From CBDATG01 sp965200145 (lineage in GTDB: Bacteria > Chloroflexota > Dehalococcoidia > Lucifugimonadales > Lucifugimonadaceae): a DNA stretch of 64,000 nucleotides. The notes beneath the pieces were generated by a model that was not told the origin of the DNA, searched no databases, and saw only the letters and a program-made list of their open reading frames with translations. Location of the stretch: contig CBDATG010000002.1 in assembly GCA_965200145.1 (NCBI GenBank), positions 124,001 to 188,000 of the forward strand, written 5' to 3'. How positions within the stretch are numbered: the first letter of the stretch is position 1; every line of letters starts with the position of its first letter. Shown in pieces: positions 37,108 to 46,127 of the stretch. The translations under genes and the position numbers were made by a program.

Positions 37108-38769
37108 CTAGACCGTGCCGTCAAGGATTACGTCTATCACATTTACGGATGGAGATGCCGCGGCCGATTCAATGGCTGGAGCGAGTTCATCGAGATGTTC
37201 AACCCTGGTACCAACCGCGCCATACGCCTCTGCCTGCCCCCTGAAGTCCAACGGTGTGTCGAAGTCAGCAGCGTTATAGATCTCAGGCGGCGGCATGTTT
37301 CTCATGCGGTGGTAGTGGTTCTGATTCACTTTCAAAACCCGGTACGATGCATTGTTGCAAATAACGAACGTCACGGGGATGTCGTAGTTGACGGCAGTCC
37401 AGAGAGCTTGAACCGTCATCATGGCACTCCCGTCGCCAACGATGCCGAATGTGGGGTCGCCAGGGTTCGCGAGGTGTAGGCCTAACGTTGAACCCATGCC
37501 CCATCCGATCGCGCCGCCGCGCGGTCCTAATACGTTGAGATCTGAACGGTGCGCAATTCCCATCTGGACATTCGCGGATGACGATATTGAATCGTTGAAG
37601 ACGTTTGCATTCTTCGGTAAGAACATTCCTAGGGCCTTGCCGAACGAAGCTGGATCGATCGGCACGCGGTCCCAGTTCGCAGTGGCTTGCTCGTTCCACG
37701 CGTTCAATTTCTGGGCGTTTGATGTCTTGATGCGAGTGTATCTGGTGGCAACTGACTTCAACTGAGTTGGAGTGGTCTTATTGGACACGCACTCCGCGAT
37801 CTCAGCACATGCTGGACCAGGAGCCGAGACGATCCCGATGTCTACGGGTTCAGATTTACCGATTTCACTAGCATTTATGTCGATCTGGATCAGCTTCGCA
37901 TCGCCTTTGACGAATCCGCCATGGTGATAGAAAAAATCCTCAAACACGGGGCAGCCGATTGCCACTATTACATCGGCATTAGATACGGCTTCAACTCCAT
38001 CTGCTGCACGCAACGAGAGTTGTTGCGCCCATAGATCGTGGTCTGTCGGGAAGTTGCGGTTCCCAGCAACGTGACCGAACACGGGTGCTGCGACCGCAAC
38101 CGCTAGACCCACCACATCATCAACGGCGTGGAACTGATGCACTCGGTCGCCAACCACGATGACCGGCGCTTTCGCAGTCAATAGGAGGTCCGATGCCTCA
38201 GCGATGGCACTAGGATCGGGACTCGGTCTGTCGAAAATGCCTGAGCTCGTTCTAGGTAACAGGTCCGAAGAGTCTTCACAGGCGTCAGTGGATATTCCTA
38301 GGAACACCGGCCCGGTCGGCGGTGTGCTAGCTTCTCGGAATGCGCGCCTCACCACGGATGGGATTTGGTCCGCTTGAGTGATCTCCACCGACCACTTCGC
38401 GAATGGTTCCGCCATCCGCGCCAAGTCGCTACGACCCGATGCTAGGTGTCGACTGTCTTTGTTACCGGCGGTGACGACGACAGGAGTGCCGCCGCGGAGC
38501 ATATCGATCATCAAACCGAAGCCGTTAGCGAGGCCGTTATCGATATGCAAACTAACGCAAGAGACTTCGTTGCTGGCCCGGGCGTAAGTATCGGCCATGC
38601 CGACAGCTACACCCTCCTGTAAAACCATGATGTACTCCAAGTCAGGATATTCGTGAAGAATCCCGATAAACGGTCCCTCGCTGGTACCTGGATTTCCGAA
38701 GATGTATCTGATCCCCTCGGCCGCGAGGGCTTGTAAGAAAAGATGGTTACCGGTAGTTGAAGCGGTCAT
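37108..38769 (-). CDS. ThDP-dependent enzyme, benzoylformate decarboxylase / acetolactate synthase-like
   Basis: A 553-residue ThDP enzyme with all three domains: the pyrimidine-binding domain with conserved Glu52 (LQEGVAVGMADTYARA), a central domain near 190-330, and the ThDP/Mg motif GDGSAMMTVQAL...VICNNASYRV near 435-465. The N-terminal GNPGTSEGPF is closer to benzoylformate decarboxylase-like enzymes than to acetolactate synthase. It probably decarboxylates or carboligates a 2-oxo acid. It lies between the PLP enzyme and the transporter gene in a three-gene minus-strand set. Confidence 0.85.
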   Translation of the reverse strand: MTASTTGNHLFLQALAAEGIRYIFGNPGTSEGPFIGILHEYPDLEYIMVLQEGVAVGMADTYARASNEVSCVSLHIDNGLANGFGLMIDMLRGGTPVVVTAGNKDSRHLASGRSDLARMAEPFAKWSVEITQADQIPSVVRRAFREASTPPTGPVFLGISTDACEDSSDLLPRTSSGIFDRPSPDPSAIAEASDLLLTAKAPVIVVGDRVHQFHAVDDVVGLAVAVAAPVFGHVAGNRNFPTDHDLWAQQLSLRAADGVEAVSNADVIVAIGCPVFEDFFYHHGGFVKGDAKLIQIDINASEIGKSEPVDIGIVSAPGPACAEIAECVSNKTTPTQLKSVATRYTRIKTSNAQKLNAWNEQATANWDRVPIDPASFGKALGMFLPKNANVFNDSISSSANVQMGIAHRSDLNVLGPRGGAIGWGMGSTLGLHLANPGDPTFGIVGDGSAMMTVQALWTAVNYDIPVTFVICNNASYRVLKVNQNHYHRMRNMPPPEIYNAADFDTPLDFRGQAEAYGAVGTRVEHLDELAPAIESAAASPSVNVIDVILDGTV

Positions 38770-38811
38770 TGTGCACCTGTGCGATTAGGGTTTAGCGATC
38801 CGGATTTCGGT

Positions 38812-39963
38812 TTACTGGCCCGACGATGCGTCGATCAAGGTACGGCGCAGTTTATCCGCTACGACATCCAATTCTTCGTCGGTCAGGTTGAGCGGGTCGA
38901 CCCAGAACTCGTCAGTGAAAGGGAAGAATGAGAGGATCATGACACGGTCAGGCCCTTGGAGCATTCTCTCGCCGATCACTTCCTTTGACGGACCGCGCCA
39001 CTCTTCATTCAACCGCAACACGGCGTGCGGGATGTAGTGATCATAGTCATGGACGACCTCTGCTTCCACGCCAGGTATTTCGATGACTTGGTCAACAACC
39101 TTTCGCATCATGCTGTTGTACCGACGGTTCTCGGCTTCTTCGTCAGTTGCTATGAATGCTTCCAGCGCCGCTAGTAATCCTGCAATTTCCTCTTTCGACA
39201 CCTTTTGCGCCCGCGCAACTGTGGCGCGCGGTGCGTTGTTCAACCTGGCGTATTCGACCCATTCCTCGTTGCCGAGAAGGATGCCCGTGGCTTGCGGACC
39301 ACGGATCCCTTTGCCTCCAGAGAATGACACCAGATCGGCACCTGCTTCAACGAATTTAGTGAGATTCTCGCGTGGTGGTAGCCGCGATGCAGCGTCGCAT
39401 AACAGAGGGAGTCCGTGAGTGTGCGCGATGTTCACAAGAGTCTCAATCGGAAGCACGTTCTCATTCGAGTACGGGGACTCCAAGTGGATGATCGCGGCCG
39501 TCTTTTCGTTGATCGCGGCGATAACTTCGTCCGGCGCGCAACCATCCGCCGTACCCACTTCAACGAAACGCGCGCCGGGCGTCAGGTAGAGGTGGTCATA
39601 TCCGAATCGGTGGTTGTGTTGAATGATGAGTTCGTTCGGGACGTTGTAATCGACGATTGGTAGACGCTCAATGACAGCATCGTCATCGCGTGCCATGGCC
39701 GCGGCGGTTTGCAGGACCAGCCCTCCGGACGCGCCACTCGTTACAGTCGCAGCGGGCACGCCGATCATGTCAGCAATGCGTTTCCCGGCAGCGATGATCA
39801 ACTCGTTGAGTTCAACAAACGGCTCCGCCATCGCGACCATCGCCTGCATCGCCTCCGGACGAGGACGGGTTCCTGAGAAACGAGTCACGGGACCGCCAGC
39901 GTTGATTATGGGTTCAACACCGAGAGAGTTGAGGATTGCGTTGGCATCGGTGTAGTCGTTCAT
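38812..39963 (-). CDS. SelA-like PLP-dependent lyase/transferase
   Basis: A 383-residue fold-type I PLP protein. The probable PLP lysine lies in SFSGGKGIRGPQATG, with an upstream PLP-binding aspartate in PLLCDAASRLPP. The sequence resembles selenocysteine synthase-like enzymes, including D-glucosaminate-6-phosphate ammonia lyases, rather than true SelA, which is longer. No selenoprotein machinery is nearby. It is the first gene of the minus-strand set with the ThDP enzyme; both may act on the same carboxylate pathway. Confidence 0.8.
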   Translation of the reverse strand: MNDYTDANAILNSLGVEPIINAGGPVTRFSGTRPRPEAMQAMVAMAEPFVELNELIIAAGKRIADMIGVPAATVTSGASGGLVLQTAAAMARDDDAVIERLPIVDYNVPNELIIQHNHRFGYDHLYLTPGARFVEVGTADGCAPDEVIAAINEKTAAIIHLESPYSNENVLPIETLVNIAHTHGLPLLCDAASRLPPRENLTKFVEAGADLVSFSGGKGIRGPQATGILLGNEEWVEYARLNNAPRATVARAQKVSKEEIAGLLAALEAFIATDEEAENRRYNSMMRKVVDQVIEIPGVEAEVVHDYDHYIPHAVLRLNEEWRGPSKEVIGERMLQGPDRVMILSFFPFTDEFWVDPLNLTDEELDVVADKLRRTLIDASSGQ

Positions 39964-40072
39964 CTAGAATTCCTGAAATGTGCTTACCAAGGGCGAGGTT
40001 AGACGCATCTAATTATCGCCGACGAATCGTGATGTTCTGCGCGCGTTGTTTGACCAGTTAGACTATTCTCCT

Positions 40073-40951
40073 ATGAACGAATCAACGACCAGCATCGTTC
40101 GCAAGGCTGTGATACCTGTCGCCGGACTCGGAACCCGTTTTTTCCCAGTAACGAAACGCGTGCCGAAAGCCTTGTTGCCTGTGCTCTCAACGCCGTTGAT
40201 CCAGCACGCGGTCGAAGATGCAGTGAGGGCAGGGATCACCGAGGTAGCATTCGTGGAAGATGCCAACATGGTGTCACCCTACTTCGAGTTTTCGGCTGAG
40301 TTGGACGATGTCTTGAGGGAACGTGACAAAGGCGACCTAGCAGACTCGATCGTTGACATCTGCGGGATGGCAAGTTTTGAGTCGATCATCCAACCCGAGC
40401 CGCTGGGCCTAGGGCATGCAGTGTTGATGGCGAAGGATTTTGTCGGGCAGGAGCCGTTCGTAGTGCTCTTGCCGGATGAAGTCTTGTGGGGTGAACCGTC
40501 GGCAACTGCTCAGTTGCTTGAAGTTAAGTCGCAGTTCGGAGGTGCGGTCATCGGTCTTATGCGAACATGCTGGGACGATGTGCATACCAAGGGCATTGTG
40601 GCAGGAGGTGCGATAGCGGACGGTGTTATTGGAATCGATACGATGGTCGAAAAGCCCCCGAGAAGCGAGGCACCGTCAAACCTAGCGATAGTTGGACGTT
40701 ACGCGTTTGATGCAACGATATTCGACAAACTGGCTGATGTTGAACCGGGTGCTGGAGGGGAGATTCAGCTAACAGATGCCATGGTCGCTTGCATAGGCAA
40801 TGAACCAGTCCATGGCATTGAGTTGAGCGCGCAGCGGTTCGATGCTGGCGTACCAGAAGGAATGTTCGGAGCGACGCTGTACCAAGCTGCGAAAGACGCA
40901 ACGATGCGGCAGATGATCTTGGACTTCGCCGCGGAATTGGCAATCCAATAA
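40073..40951 (+). CDS. galU: UTP-glucose-1-phosphate uridylyltransferase
   Basis: A 292-residue nucleotidyltransferase that makes UDP-glucose. The signature VIPVAGLGTRFFPVTKRVPKALLP is followed by PLGLGHAVLMAKDF and LLPDEVLWGE, and the lysine-containing DTMVEKP and GEIQLTDAM motifs, all typical of bacterial GalU. ATG 40073 is used instead of an upstream in-frame TTG (40046) because the extra residues are not family-like. It is convergent with lepA. Confidence 0.94.
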   Translation: MNESTTSIVRKAVIPVAGLGTRFFPVTKRVPKALLPVLSTPLIQHAVEDAVRAGITEVAFVEDANMVSPYFEFSAELDDVLRERDKGDLADSIVDICGMASFESIIQPEPLGLGHAVLMAKDFVGQEPFVVLLPDEVLWGEPSATAQLLEVKSQFGGAVIGLMRTCWDDVHTKGIVAGGAIADGVIGIDTMVEKPPRSEAPSNLAIVGRYAFDATIFDKLADVEPGAGGEIQLTDAMVACIGNEPVHGIELSAQRFDAGVPEGMFGATLYQAAKDATMRQMILDFAAELAIQ

Positions 40952-41037
40952 TCGACATCCATAACAAGATAGGGCAGTTACTTGGTTGCACCGGTGACGA
41001 TCGCCTCCTAACTCAACCGACCTCGGGAATTCGGACA

Positions 41038-42903
41038 TTAATTCCGTAGCTGTAGCACTGCCATGAACGCCTCTTGGGGTACTTCTACGGAACCGACCAT
41101 CTTGGCGCGTCTTCGCTTGCCTTCCTTTTGGCGTTCCAGCAGCTTGCGCTTGCGGGTGACATCACCGCCGTAGCACTTCGCCAACACGTTCTTGCGAAGT
41201 GCGCTGATGTTGGTCCGGGCGACGATCTTGCCTCCGACGGCGGCCTGGATCGGCACCTGAAACATCTGACGCGGTATCAGTTCCTTCAACGCCGACGTTA
41301 GCTTCCTGCCCATTGCATCGGCCTCGGAGCGATGCACGATTGACGAAAGAGCGTCCACCTCTTCGTGGTTGACGAGTACGTCCAGCTTCACCAAGGGAGC
41401 ATGACGGTAGCCGGTCGGTTGATAATCCATTGATGCGTAGCCTTGTGTAGCAGACTTCAGTTTGTCGTGGAAATCAACCAATATGGCCGCCAGAGGTGCT
41501 TCGTACTCCAATAGCACGCGGGCGTATCGGTTAGTGCCGCCACCATCGCTATCTCCGATGTCGGAACCCGAGCGCTTGTTGCCGCGCAAGTATTCCATGC
41601 GCTTGAATGCACCACGCTTTCCATTGACTATTTCCATGATGCTGCCGATGTAACGGTCCGGGGTGATGATTGAGAGGTCGACCCACGGCTCCCGTAGCTC
41701 GGCCATTTCGTGGCGCTCTGGTAGCTGTGAAGGGTTGTCAACACGAATCGTCTCGCCAGTGTTCAAGAGGATCTCGTACTCCACGCTCGGCGCTGTAGTG
41801 ATCAAGTCAAGTTCGTACTCGCGCTCAAGCCGCTCCTGGACAACGTCCATGTGTAGCAGTCCAAGGAATCCGCACCTGAAACCGAAACCCAATGCTGACG
41901 AGGATTCAGGCTCAAACTCCAAGGCCGCGTCGTTGAGCTTTAGCTTGGAGAGGGCTTCTCGTAACGCGGTGAAGTCCTCGCTGTCAGACGGGTAAAGGCC
42001 ACTAAAGACCATGGGCTTCTGCTCGCGATACTTGATCTTGGCCGCCGGCGCGGGGCGGTTGCCCAACGTCATCGTATCGCCAACTCGCACATCTTCCACC
42101 GACTTGATCCCGGTCGCCACGTACCCCACTTCGCCTGCGTGGAGTCCGTTTACCTCCTTAATTGGTGTTGGACTGAAGTAACCAGTCTCCAAGACCTCGC
42201 CCGATACTTTGGTATCCATGAACATGGCTTTGTCTCGGGGCTTGATGCAACCGTCGAGCACCCGCACATAGGCTACGACTCCCTTGAATGAGTCGTACTT
42301 GCTGTCGAACACCAATGCTTGTAGCGGCGCGTCCACAGTACCTGCTGGTGGCTCAGACATGTTGACTATCCGTTCCAGAAGGTCAGATACTCCGTCGCCG
42401 GTCTTTCCAGAGACACGCAGTATTTCGTCGTCGCGGAAACCGAAAGCATCGGAGATTTCGTCGGCGACACGTTCCGGCTCAGCATTGACGGCATCGATCT
42501 TGTTGACCGCCGGCAGGATCGCCATGTCATGCTCAAGCGCAAGGTACACGTTCGCCATGGTCTGTGCTTGGATACCCTGTGTTGCATCAATGAGCAACAC
42601 GGCGGCCTCGCAAGCCGCGAGGCTACGAGACACTTCGTAGGAAAAGTCGACATGCCCCGGCGTGTCGATAAGGTTGAGCTGATAGGTAACACCGTTGAGG
42701 GTGTAGGGCATGCGTATGGCCTGAGCCTTGATCGTGATGCCACGTTCACGCTCCAGCTCCATCGTGTCAAGATGTTGCTCCTGCAAGTCACGCTCTGAGA
42801 CGACACCAGTGCGCGCGATGATGCGGTCGGCAAGCGTCGACTTGCCATGGTCGACATGCGCGATGATGCAGAAGTTGCGGATATGGGACTGCGGAGTGGG
42901 CAT
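41038..42903 (-). CDS. lepA: elongation factor 4 (LepA)
   Basis: A 621-residue ribosome-bound translational GTPase that back-translocates or remodels stalled ribosomes. It has G1 AHVDHGKST, G3 DTPGH, G4 NKID, EF-G-like domains, and the LepA-specific C-terminal domain with GYASMDY and FQVPIQAAVGG...RTNISALRKNVLAKCYGGD. Normal length is about 600 residues. Its 5' portion (from 42502) is the left edge of a tandem duplication; a decayed copy of that portion lies at 45597-46040. It is divergent from the first AAA ATPase gene. Confidence 0.97.
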   Translation of the reverse strand: MPTPQSHIRNFCIIAHVDHGKSTLADRIIARTGVVSERDLQEQHLDTMELERERGITIKAQAIRMPYTLNGVTYQLNLIDTPGHVDFSYEVSRSLAACEAAVLLIDATQGIQAQTMANVYLALEHDMAILPAVNKIDAVNAEPERVADEISDAFGFRDDEILRVSGKTGDGVSDLLERIVNMSEPPAGTVDAPLQALVFDSKYDSFKGVVAYVRVLDGCIKPRDKAMFMDTKVSGEVLETGYFSPTPIKEVNGLHAGEVGYVATGIKSVEDVRVGDTMTLGNRPAPAAKIKYREQKPMVFSGLYPSDSEDFTALREALSKLKLNDAALEFEPESSSALGFGFRCGFLGLLHMDVVQERLEREYELDLITTAPSVEYEILLNTGETIRVDNPSQLPERHEMAELREPWVDLSIITPDRYIGSIMEIVNGKRGAFKRMEYLRGNKRSGSDIGDSDGGGTNRYARVLLEYEAPLAAILVDFHDKLKSATQGYASMDYQPTGYRHAPLVKLDVLVNHEEVDALSSIVHRSEADAMGRKLTSALKELIPRQMFQVPIQAAVGGKIVARTNISALRKNVLAKCYGGDVTRKRKLLERQKEGKRRRAKMVGSVEVPQEAFMAVLQLRN

Positions 42904-42960
42904 AGCAGGTATGATTCAATCGTATCGCAAGCGAGTCGGCTACGATCTTCGCGCGAGCCG

Positions 42961-42990
42961 TTGAACCTGCGTTAACGCAAGTGGTAACAT
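42961..42990 (+). promoter_or_regulatory. promoter with palindromic operator for ATPase 1
   Basis: TTGAAC (42961-42966) and TAACAT (42985-42990) are 18 bases apart, upstream of ATG 43009. The perfect palindrome TGCGTTAACGCA (42968-42979) fills most of the spacer, a classic place for a repressor. The same arrangement recurs at 46098-46127, inside a 43-base block that is identical in both copies. Confidence 0.6.
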
Positions 42991-43008
42991 GTAAGCAGGT
43001 GCCAGACC

Positions 43009-44562
43009 ATGCCATACACAGACCAAGACAAGAAGCCTCTTCACGGTCCGAACCTGGTCCTGGACGTAGAGAACTTCGGACCGATAGCCGAGGCGAAGAA
43101 CATAGAGTTCCGCCCGATGACGGTGTTCGTAGGCCCGAGCAACACAGGCAAGTCGTACCTAGCGATGCTGCTGCATGCGATGTTAGAGGGGATGAACGGG
43201 TTCCGAAGCGGGCACACGCGATTCATGCATCCATACTTTTCGAATAAGCTATCGATTGATGAGCGCCATGAACTGGCCACTGAAACCGCCAAGCTATCTT
43301 CCCAATTTAGCTCGTATACTCATGACGCACAGAGGATGCCCATTGTAATCGACCAGTTTTCATTCAAAGTCAGAAACACGTTGCGAGAATTGGCCCGGAT
43401 CATGCTAACTGACCTGACAAGAGCCAGCATTTCTTCGATTGAGGAATTCTTTGAATCAGACATCGATACTCTCGGACATTCTGCGAACGTGGTGCAGTTG
43501 CCGCCTTTAATATGTTTAGCAGATGCAGATAGACGCTTGATTATCAACGTCAAAAAAAATCAGGAACACTTTGTAATACCTGAAGGAGTTATGACTATTG
43601 ACTCTCGGTTTGCTAGGCTGTACACTCCTGAGAGCTACAATGAAGACTTCCGTGAGACGATCGCAGTTGCTATCACGCAGTCCTTATTGCGTATGGTTAT
43701 GGCGACGTGGTCAACGGTCGGCGGATCGATTTATTTCCCGGCAGCTAGAACGGGCATTTTGACTAGTCACAAACTGATGACCGACTCATTAATCTCCAAC
43801 GCGCATCGTGTTGGAGTTGACGCACAACCTGGTATTGCCTATCACAAAGTTGCACGTGAGTTCCTGAGGCTCATCAACTTGACGCCGCGTGATTTCGCCT
43901 ACCCACGCAACCGGAACGCCGACCCTGCCAGCGCGTTGCTCGATTCCGCCGCCGATCGATTGGAGGAATCGGTTATCGTTGGGAGAATTGAAGTGCGCGA
44001 CTCGAATTGGGGTCCCCCTGACTTCTATTATCGTCCCGGGGAAAACGGAACTATTCGTTTACCGATGTTCAAATCTTCGTCAATGGTGACTGAAGTTGCT
44101 CCTATCGTGCATTTCCTGAGGACTCACGTGAGGATGGGGGACATACTAATCGTGGAGGAACCGGAGGCCCATCTACATCCGGCGGCGCAACAGAAGATGG
44201 CCGCGGCACTTGCTTACATGGTTCGCATTGGTTTGCGAGTCTTGGTGACGACACATAGCCATTACATTGTCGAACAGCTCGGAGCGTTAGTGAATGCGGG
44301 TGCTGAGAGCGTCGATCCGGAGGAACGGGCGCGTCACATGGGACTGCTCGGGCGAGAGATTGACCGTTACCTCTTCCTTAAGCAGGACGAGGTTGCAGTA
44401 TACGAGTTTGAGCCGCGCGATGAGATTGGCTCTGCGAGCGATGTAATTGAGCTGGAGTTCGACACCGAGTCCTACGCGTACTATCCAGGGCGATATTCAA
44501 CGGCGTTGGCGGATCAACGAAATCGAAACATGCACATGGTTGGTGCGAGGTTAGGATTCTAG
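43009..44562 (+). CDS. AAA ATPase 1 of duplicated ATPase-nuclease module
   Basis: A 517-residue ABC/SMC-type ATPase of the AAA_15/AAA_21 (OLD-like) kind, without a TOPRIM domain that I can see. Walker A is GPSNTGKS (42-49), a signature-like block KSSSMVTE lies near 355-362, Walker B is ILIVEEPEAHLHP (379-391) and the switch histidine region is TTHSHY (414-419). The middle has an ARTGIL motif. The tail (YLFLKQDEVAVYEF... to the end) resembles DUF3696-like ends. Residues about 55-340 barely match ATPase 2, although the first ~55 and the catalytic C-terminal part do. The next gene overlaps its stop by one base, so the pair is translationally coupled. The role is unproven; conflict or defence is inferred. 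Confidence 0.85.
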   Translation: MPYTDQDKKPLHGPNLVLDVENFGPIAEAKNIEFRPMTVFVGPSNTGKSYLAMLLHAMLEGMNGFRSGHTRFMHPYFSNKLSIDERHELATETAKLSSQFSSYTHDAQRMPIVIDQFSFKVRNTLRELARIMLTDLTRASISSIEEFFESDIDTLGHSANVVQLPPLICLADADRRLIINVKKNQEHFVIPEGVMTIDSRFARLYTPESYNEDFRETIAVAITQSLLRMVMATWSTVGGSIYFPAARTGILTSHKLMTDSLISNAHRVGVDAQPGIAYHKVAREFLRLINLTPRDFAYPRNRNADPASALLDSAADRLEESVIVGRIEVRDSNWGPPDFYYRPGENGTIRLPMFKSSSMVTEVAPIVHFLRTHVRMGDILIVEEPEAHLHPAAQQKMAAALAYMVRIGLRVLVTTHSHYIVEQLGALVNAGAESVDPEERARHMGLLGREIDRYLFLKQDEVAVYEFEPRDEIGSASDVIELEFDTESYAYYPGRYSTALADQRNRNMHMVGARLGF

Positions 44563-45128
44563 TGAACGTTGCGGCCCTTGTGAGGAAGCAAGCTGAAGTG
44601 TTCAACGCGTTGGAACGTCGCCGATGCTTCCAGGTGTCAAGTCCTGATTCGGGACGGTCTTGTTGTGTTGACTTGAGAAGATGCCCGAAAAAATTGGTAT
44701 TGATAGATGTGGACGTCGTCGCGGGGGACGGACAGTTGATCGCAGAAAAATTGCGTGAACCGTGCGACTGCAGCCATCGTGATGAGGGTGGTTCGCACTT
44801 GCGGTGTGATTATCTCGCCGTGATTGGAACCGATTCAATGGTGACGACCCTGTACATTGAAGTCAAAACCGGAGTTAGCGACGAACAACGCGACATAGCG
44901 CACGGGTTCAGACAGGTGATGTGTTCGAAGTCTGTCTTTGAGTCCATTCTGGAGGATTGTTCGCGGGCCATTGAGCCTGGAAAGTCGTTCGGAGTCGTGG
45001 TGTCTCCTGCGTTCGCACTGTCGGATGAGAATCAGCGCCGGAGCATTGTATGGGGCATCGCGAACGGACTCAGATTGATTCAAGTTCGGTCAGGATTAGA
45101 TGTGTGGACACAGTGCGTCGCCAGCTGA
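44562..45128 (+). CDS. PD-(D/E)XK-like partner protein 1
   Basis: A 188-residue protein starting at GTG 44562 inside the ATPase 1 stop codon. It shows RCDYLAVIGT followed by TLYIEVKTG, giving Asp83, Glu100 and Lys102 in the D-x(n)-ExK arrangement of PD-(D/E)XK nucleases. The homologous gene 47710-48264 keeps these residues and a conserved CC pair (34-35 here) and the cysteine before the aspartate. No HNH, TOPRIM or DUF4435 motif is visible. The nuclease fold is an inference from motif spacing; the predicted role is effector of the ATPase. Confidence 0.6.
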   Translation: MNVAALVRKQAEVFNALERRRCFQVSSPDSGRSCCVDLRRCPKKLVLIDVDVVAGDGQLIAEKLREPCDCSHRDEGGSHLRCDYLAVIGTDSMVTTLYIEVKTGVSDEQRDIAHGFRQVMCSKSVFESILEDCSRAIEPGKSFGVVVSPAFALSDENQRRSIVWGIANGLRLIQVRSGLDVWTQCVAS

Positions 45129-45156
45129 TCGTTTTCGATTCCATTCGCCTTAACTT

Positions 45157-45596
45157 ATGCCCAACACCAACACATCCCTCCACATTCTCGGTGCAGGCAC
45201 GCCTACACCCACGCCTACGCGGTTTGGGTCTGCGTACGTGGTTGATGTTGATGGCTCCAAGCTGATGTTTGACTGCGGTCCGGCGGCTACTCGCAAGTTG
45301 GTGCAGTCGGGATTGCATCCTACTGAGATCGACGACCTGTTCTTCACGCACCATCACTTTGACCATGACATTGACTATCCATGCTTCTTGCTGTGCCGAT
45401 GGCACCAGAGCATCGGTAAGGAGAACATGCTCAACGTGTATGGACCGACGTTGACGGAGCGCATCACACGTGGGGTTTTGGATGCCGAGGATGGCATCTT
45501 CGCGCACGACTGAAATGCGGGTGTCCAGGATCCGCTGAGCTTGAACACATACGAATCTCGCGGCGGTAAGTTGCATCACAGGCCTCCGGTTGTCAA
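45157..45596 (+). pseudogene. truncated metallo-beta-lactamase-fold gene, copy A
   Basis: The frame matches the intact gene at 48305 almost residue for residue (5 differences in 118), including HHHFDHD. TGG at the equivalent of Trp119 is TGA here, ending translation at 45513. Homology continues to 45596, where it is cut by the duplication joint and runs into lepA-derived sequence. About half of the protein is missing, including downstream metal ligands. Confidence 0.92.
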
Positions 45597-46040
45597 GTTG
45601 ACCGCCGGCAGGATGGCCATGTCGTGCTCGAGCGCGAGGTACACGTTCGTCACGGCCTGCGCCTGGGTGCCCTGTGTCGCGTCGATGAGCACTGGCAAGC
45701 CGTGAGGCTACGAGACACCGCGTGGGAGACGTTGCCCCCCAAACAGTCATCATTACCGCCGAAGCGCGAGACTCCGGGACACCTCGTATGAGAAGATGAC
45801 ATGACCGGGTGTATCGATCAGGTTGAGTGCCGCCAAGGGTGTAGGGCTTGCGTATCGCCTGAGCTTGATCGTGATACCACGTTCACGCTCCAGCTCCATC
45901 GTGTCAAGGTGCTGCTCCTGCAAGTCACGCTCTGAGACGACGCCAGTGCGCGCGATGATGCGGTCGGCAAGCGTTGACTTGCCATGGTCAACATGCGCGA
46001 TGATGCAGAAGTTGCGGATATGGGACTGCGAAGTGGGCAT
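45597..46040 (-). pseudogene. decayed lepA 5' fragment
   Basis: Copy of the lepA start region (equivalent to 42502-42903). Reading from 46040, the first ~58 codons are nearly identical to LepA (AHVDHGKSTLADRIIARTG, ERERGITIK). The frame then breaks through deletions, and an insertion of about 60 bases of unrelated sequence lies near 45720-45790. The left part (45597-45735) again matches lepA with many substitutions. It cannot make a functional factor; it persists as the upstream arm of copy B. Confidence 0.92.
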
Positions 46041-46097
46041 AGCAGGCATGATTCAATCGTATCGCCGGCGAGTCAGCTGCGATAGTCGGGCTAGCCG

Positions 46098-46127
46098 TTG
46101 AACCTGCGTTAACGCAAGTGGTAACAT
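46098..46127 (+). promoter_or_regulatory. promoter with palindromic operator for ATPase 2
   Basis: TTGAAC (46098-46103), TGCGTTAACGCA (46105-46116) and TAACAT (46122-46127) repeat the copy A arrangement exactly, with the same 18-base spacer, ahead of ATG 46146. Preservation while the adjacent lepA remnant decayed suggests the element is functional. Confidence 0.6.

Larger units (their letters stand above)
42502..45596. repeat. tandem duplication unit, copy A
   Basis: This unit carries the lepA 5' portion, the divergent promoter, ATPase 1, nuclease-like 1 and the 5' part of a metallo-beta-lactamase-fold gene. It is followed directly by copy B (45597-48744). The join is at 45596/45597, where the metallo-beta-lactamase reading passes abruptly into lepA-internal sequence (GTTGACCGCCGGCAGGAT, also at 42502). 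Near-identical stretches are the lepA start, the 105-base intergenic region (11 mismatches by my count), the first ATPase codons, and the metallo-beta-lactamase 5' end (5 of 118 residues differ). Confidence 0.9.

Noticed and set aside
37108..38769. Second acetolactate synthase large subunit (ilvB)
   Set aside because: The N-terminal and substrate-pocket motifs are closer to benzoylformate decarboxylase-like enzymes, and no regulatory subunit is adjacent.
38812..39963. True selenocysteine synthase (selA)
   Set aside because: The protein is shorter than SelA and no selB, selD or tRNA-Sec is present in the window.
43009..45128. Assignment of the ATPase plus partner pair to PARIS, Gabija or Septu
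   Set aside because: The partner is too short for AriB and lacks DUF4435-like blocks. The ATPase has no visible TOPRIM tail and no UvrD-like helicase follows (Gabija). The partner has no HNH motif (Septu).
45597..46049. Reading the minus-strand frame as a real 98-residue GTPase
   Set aside because: It is the start of lepA followed by deletions; no GTPase domain is completed, and the match to 42502-42903 shows it is a remnant.
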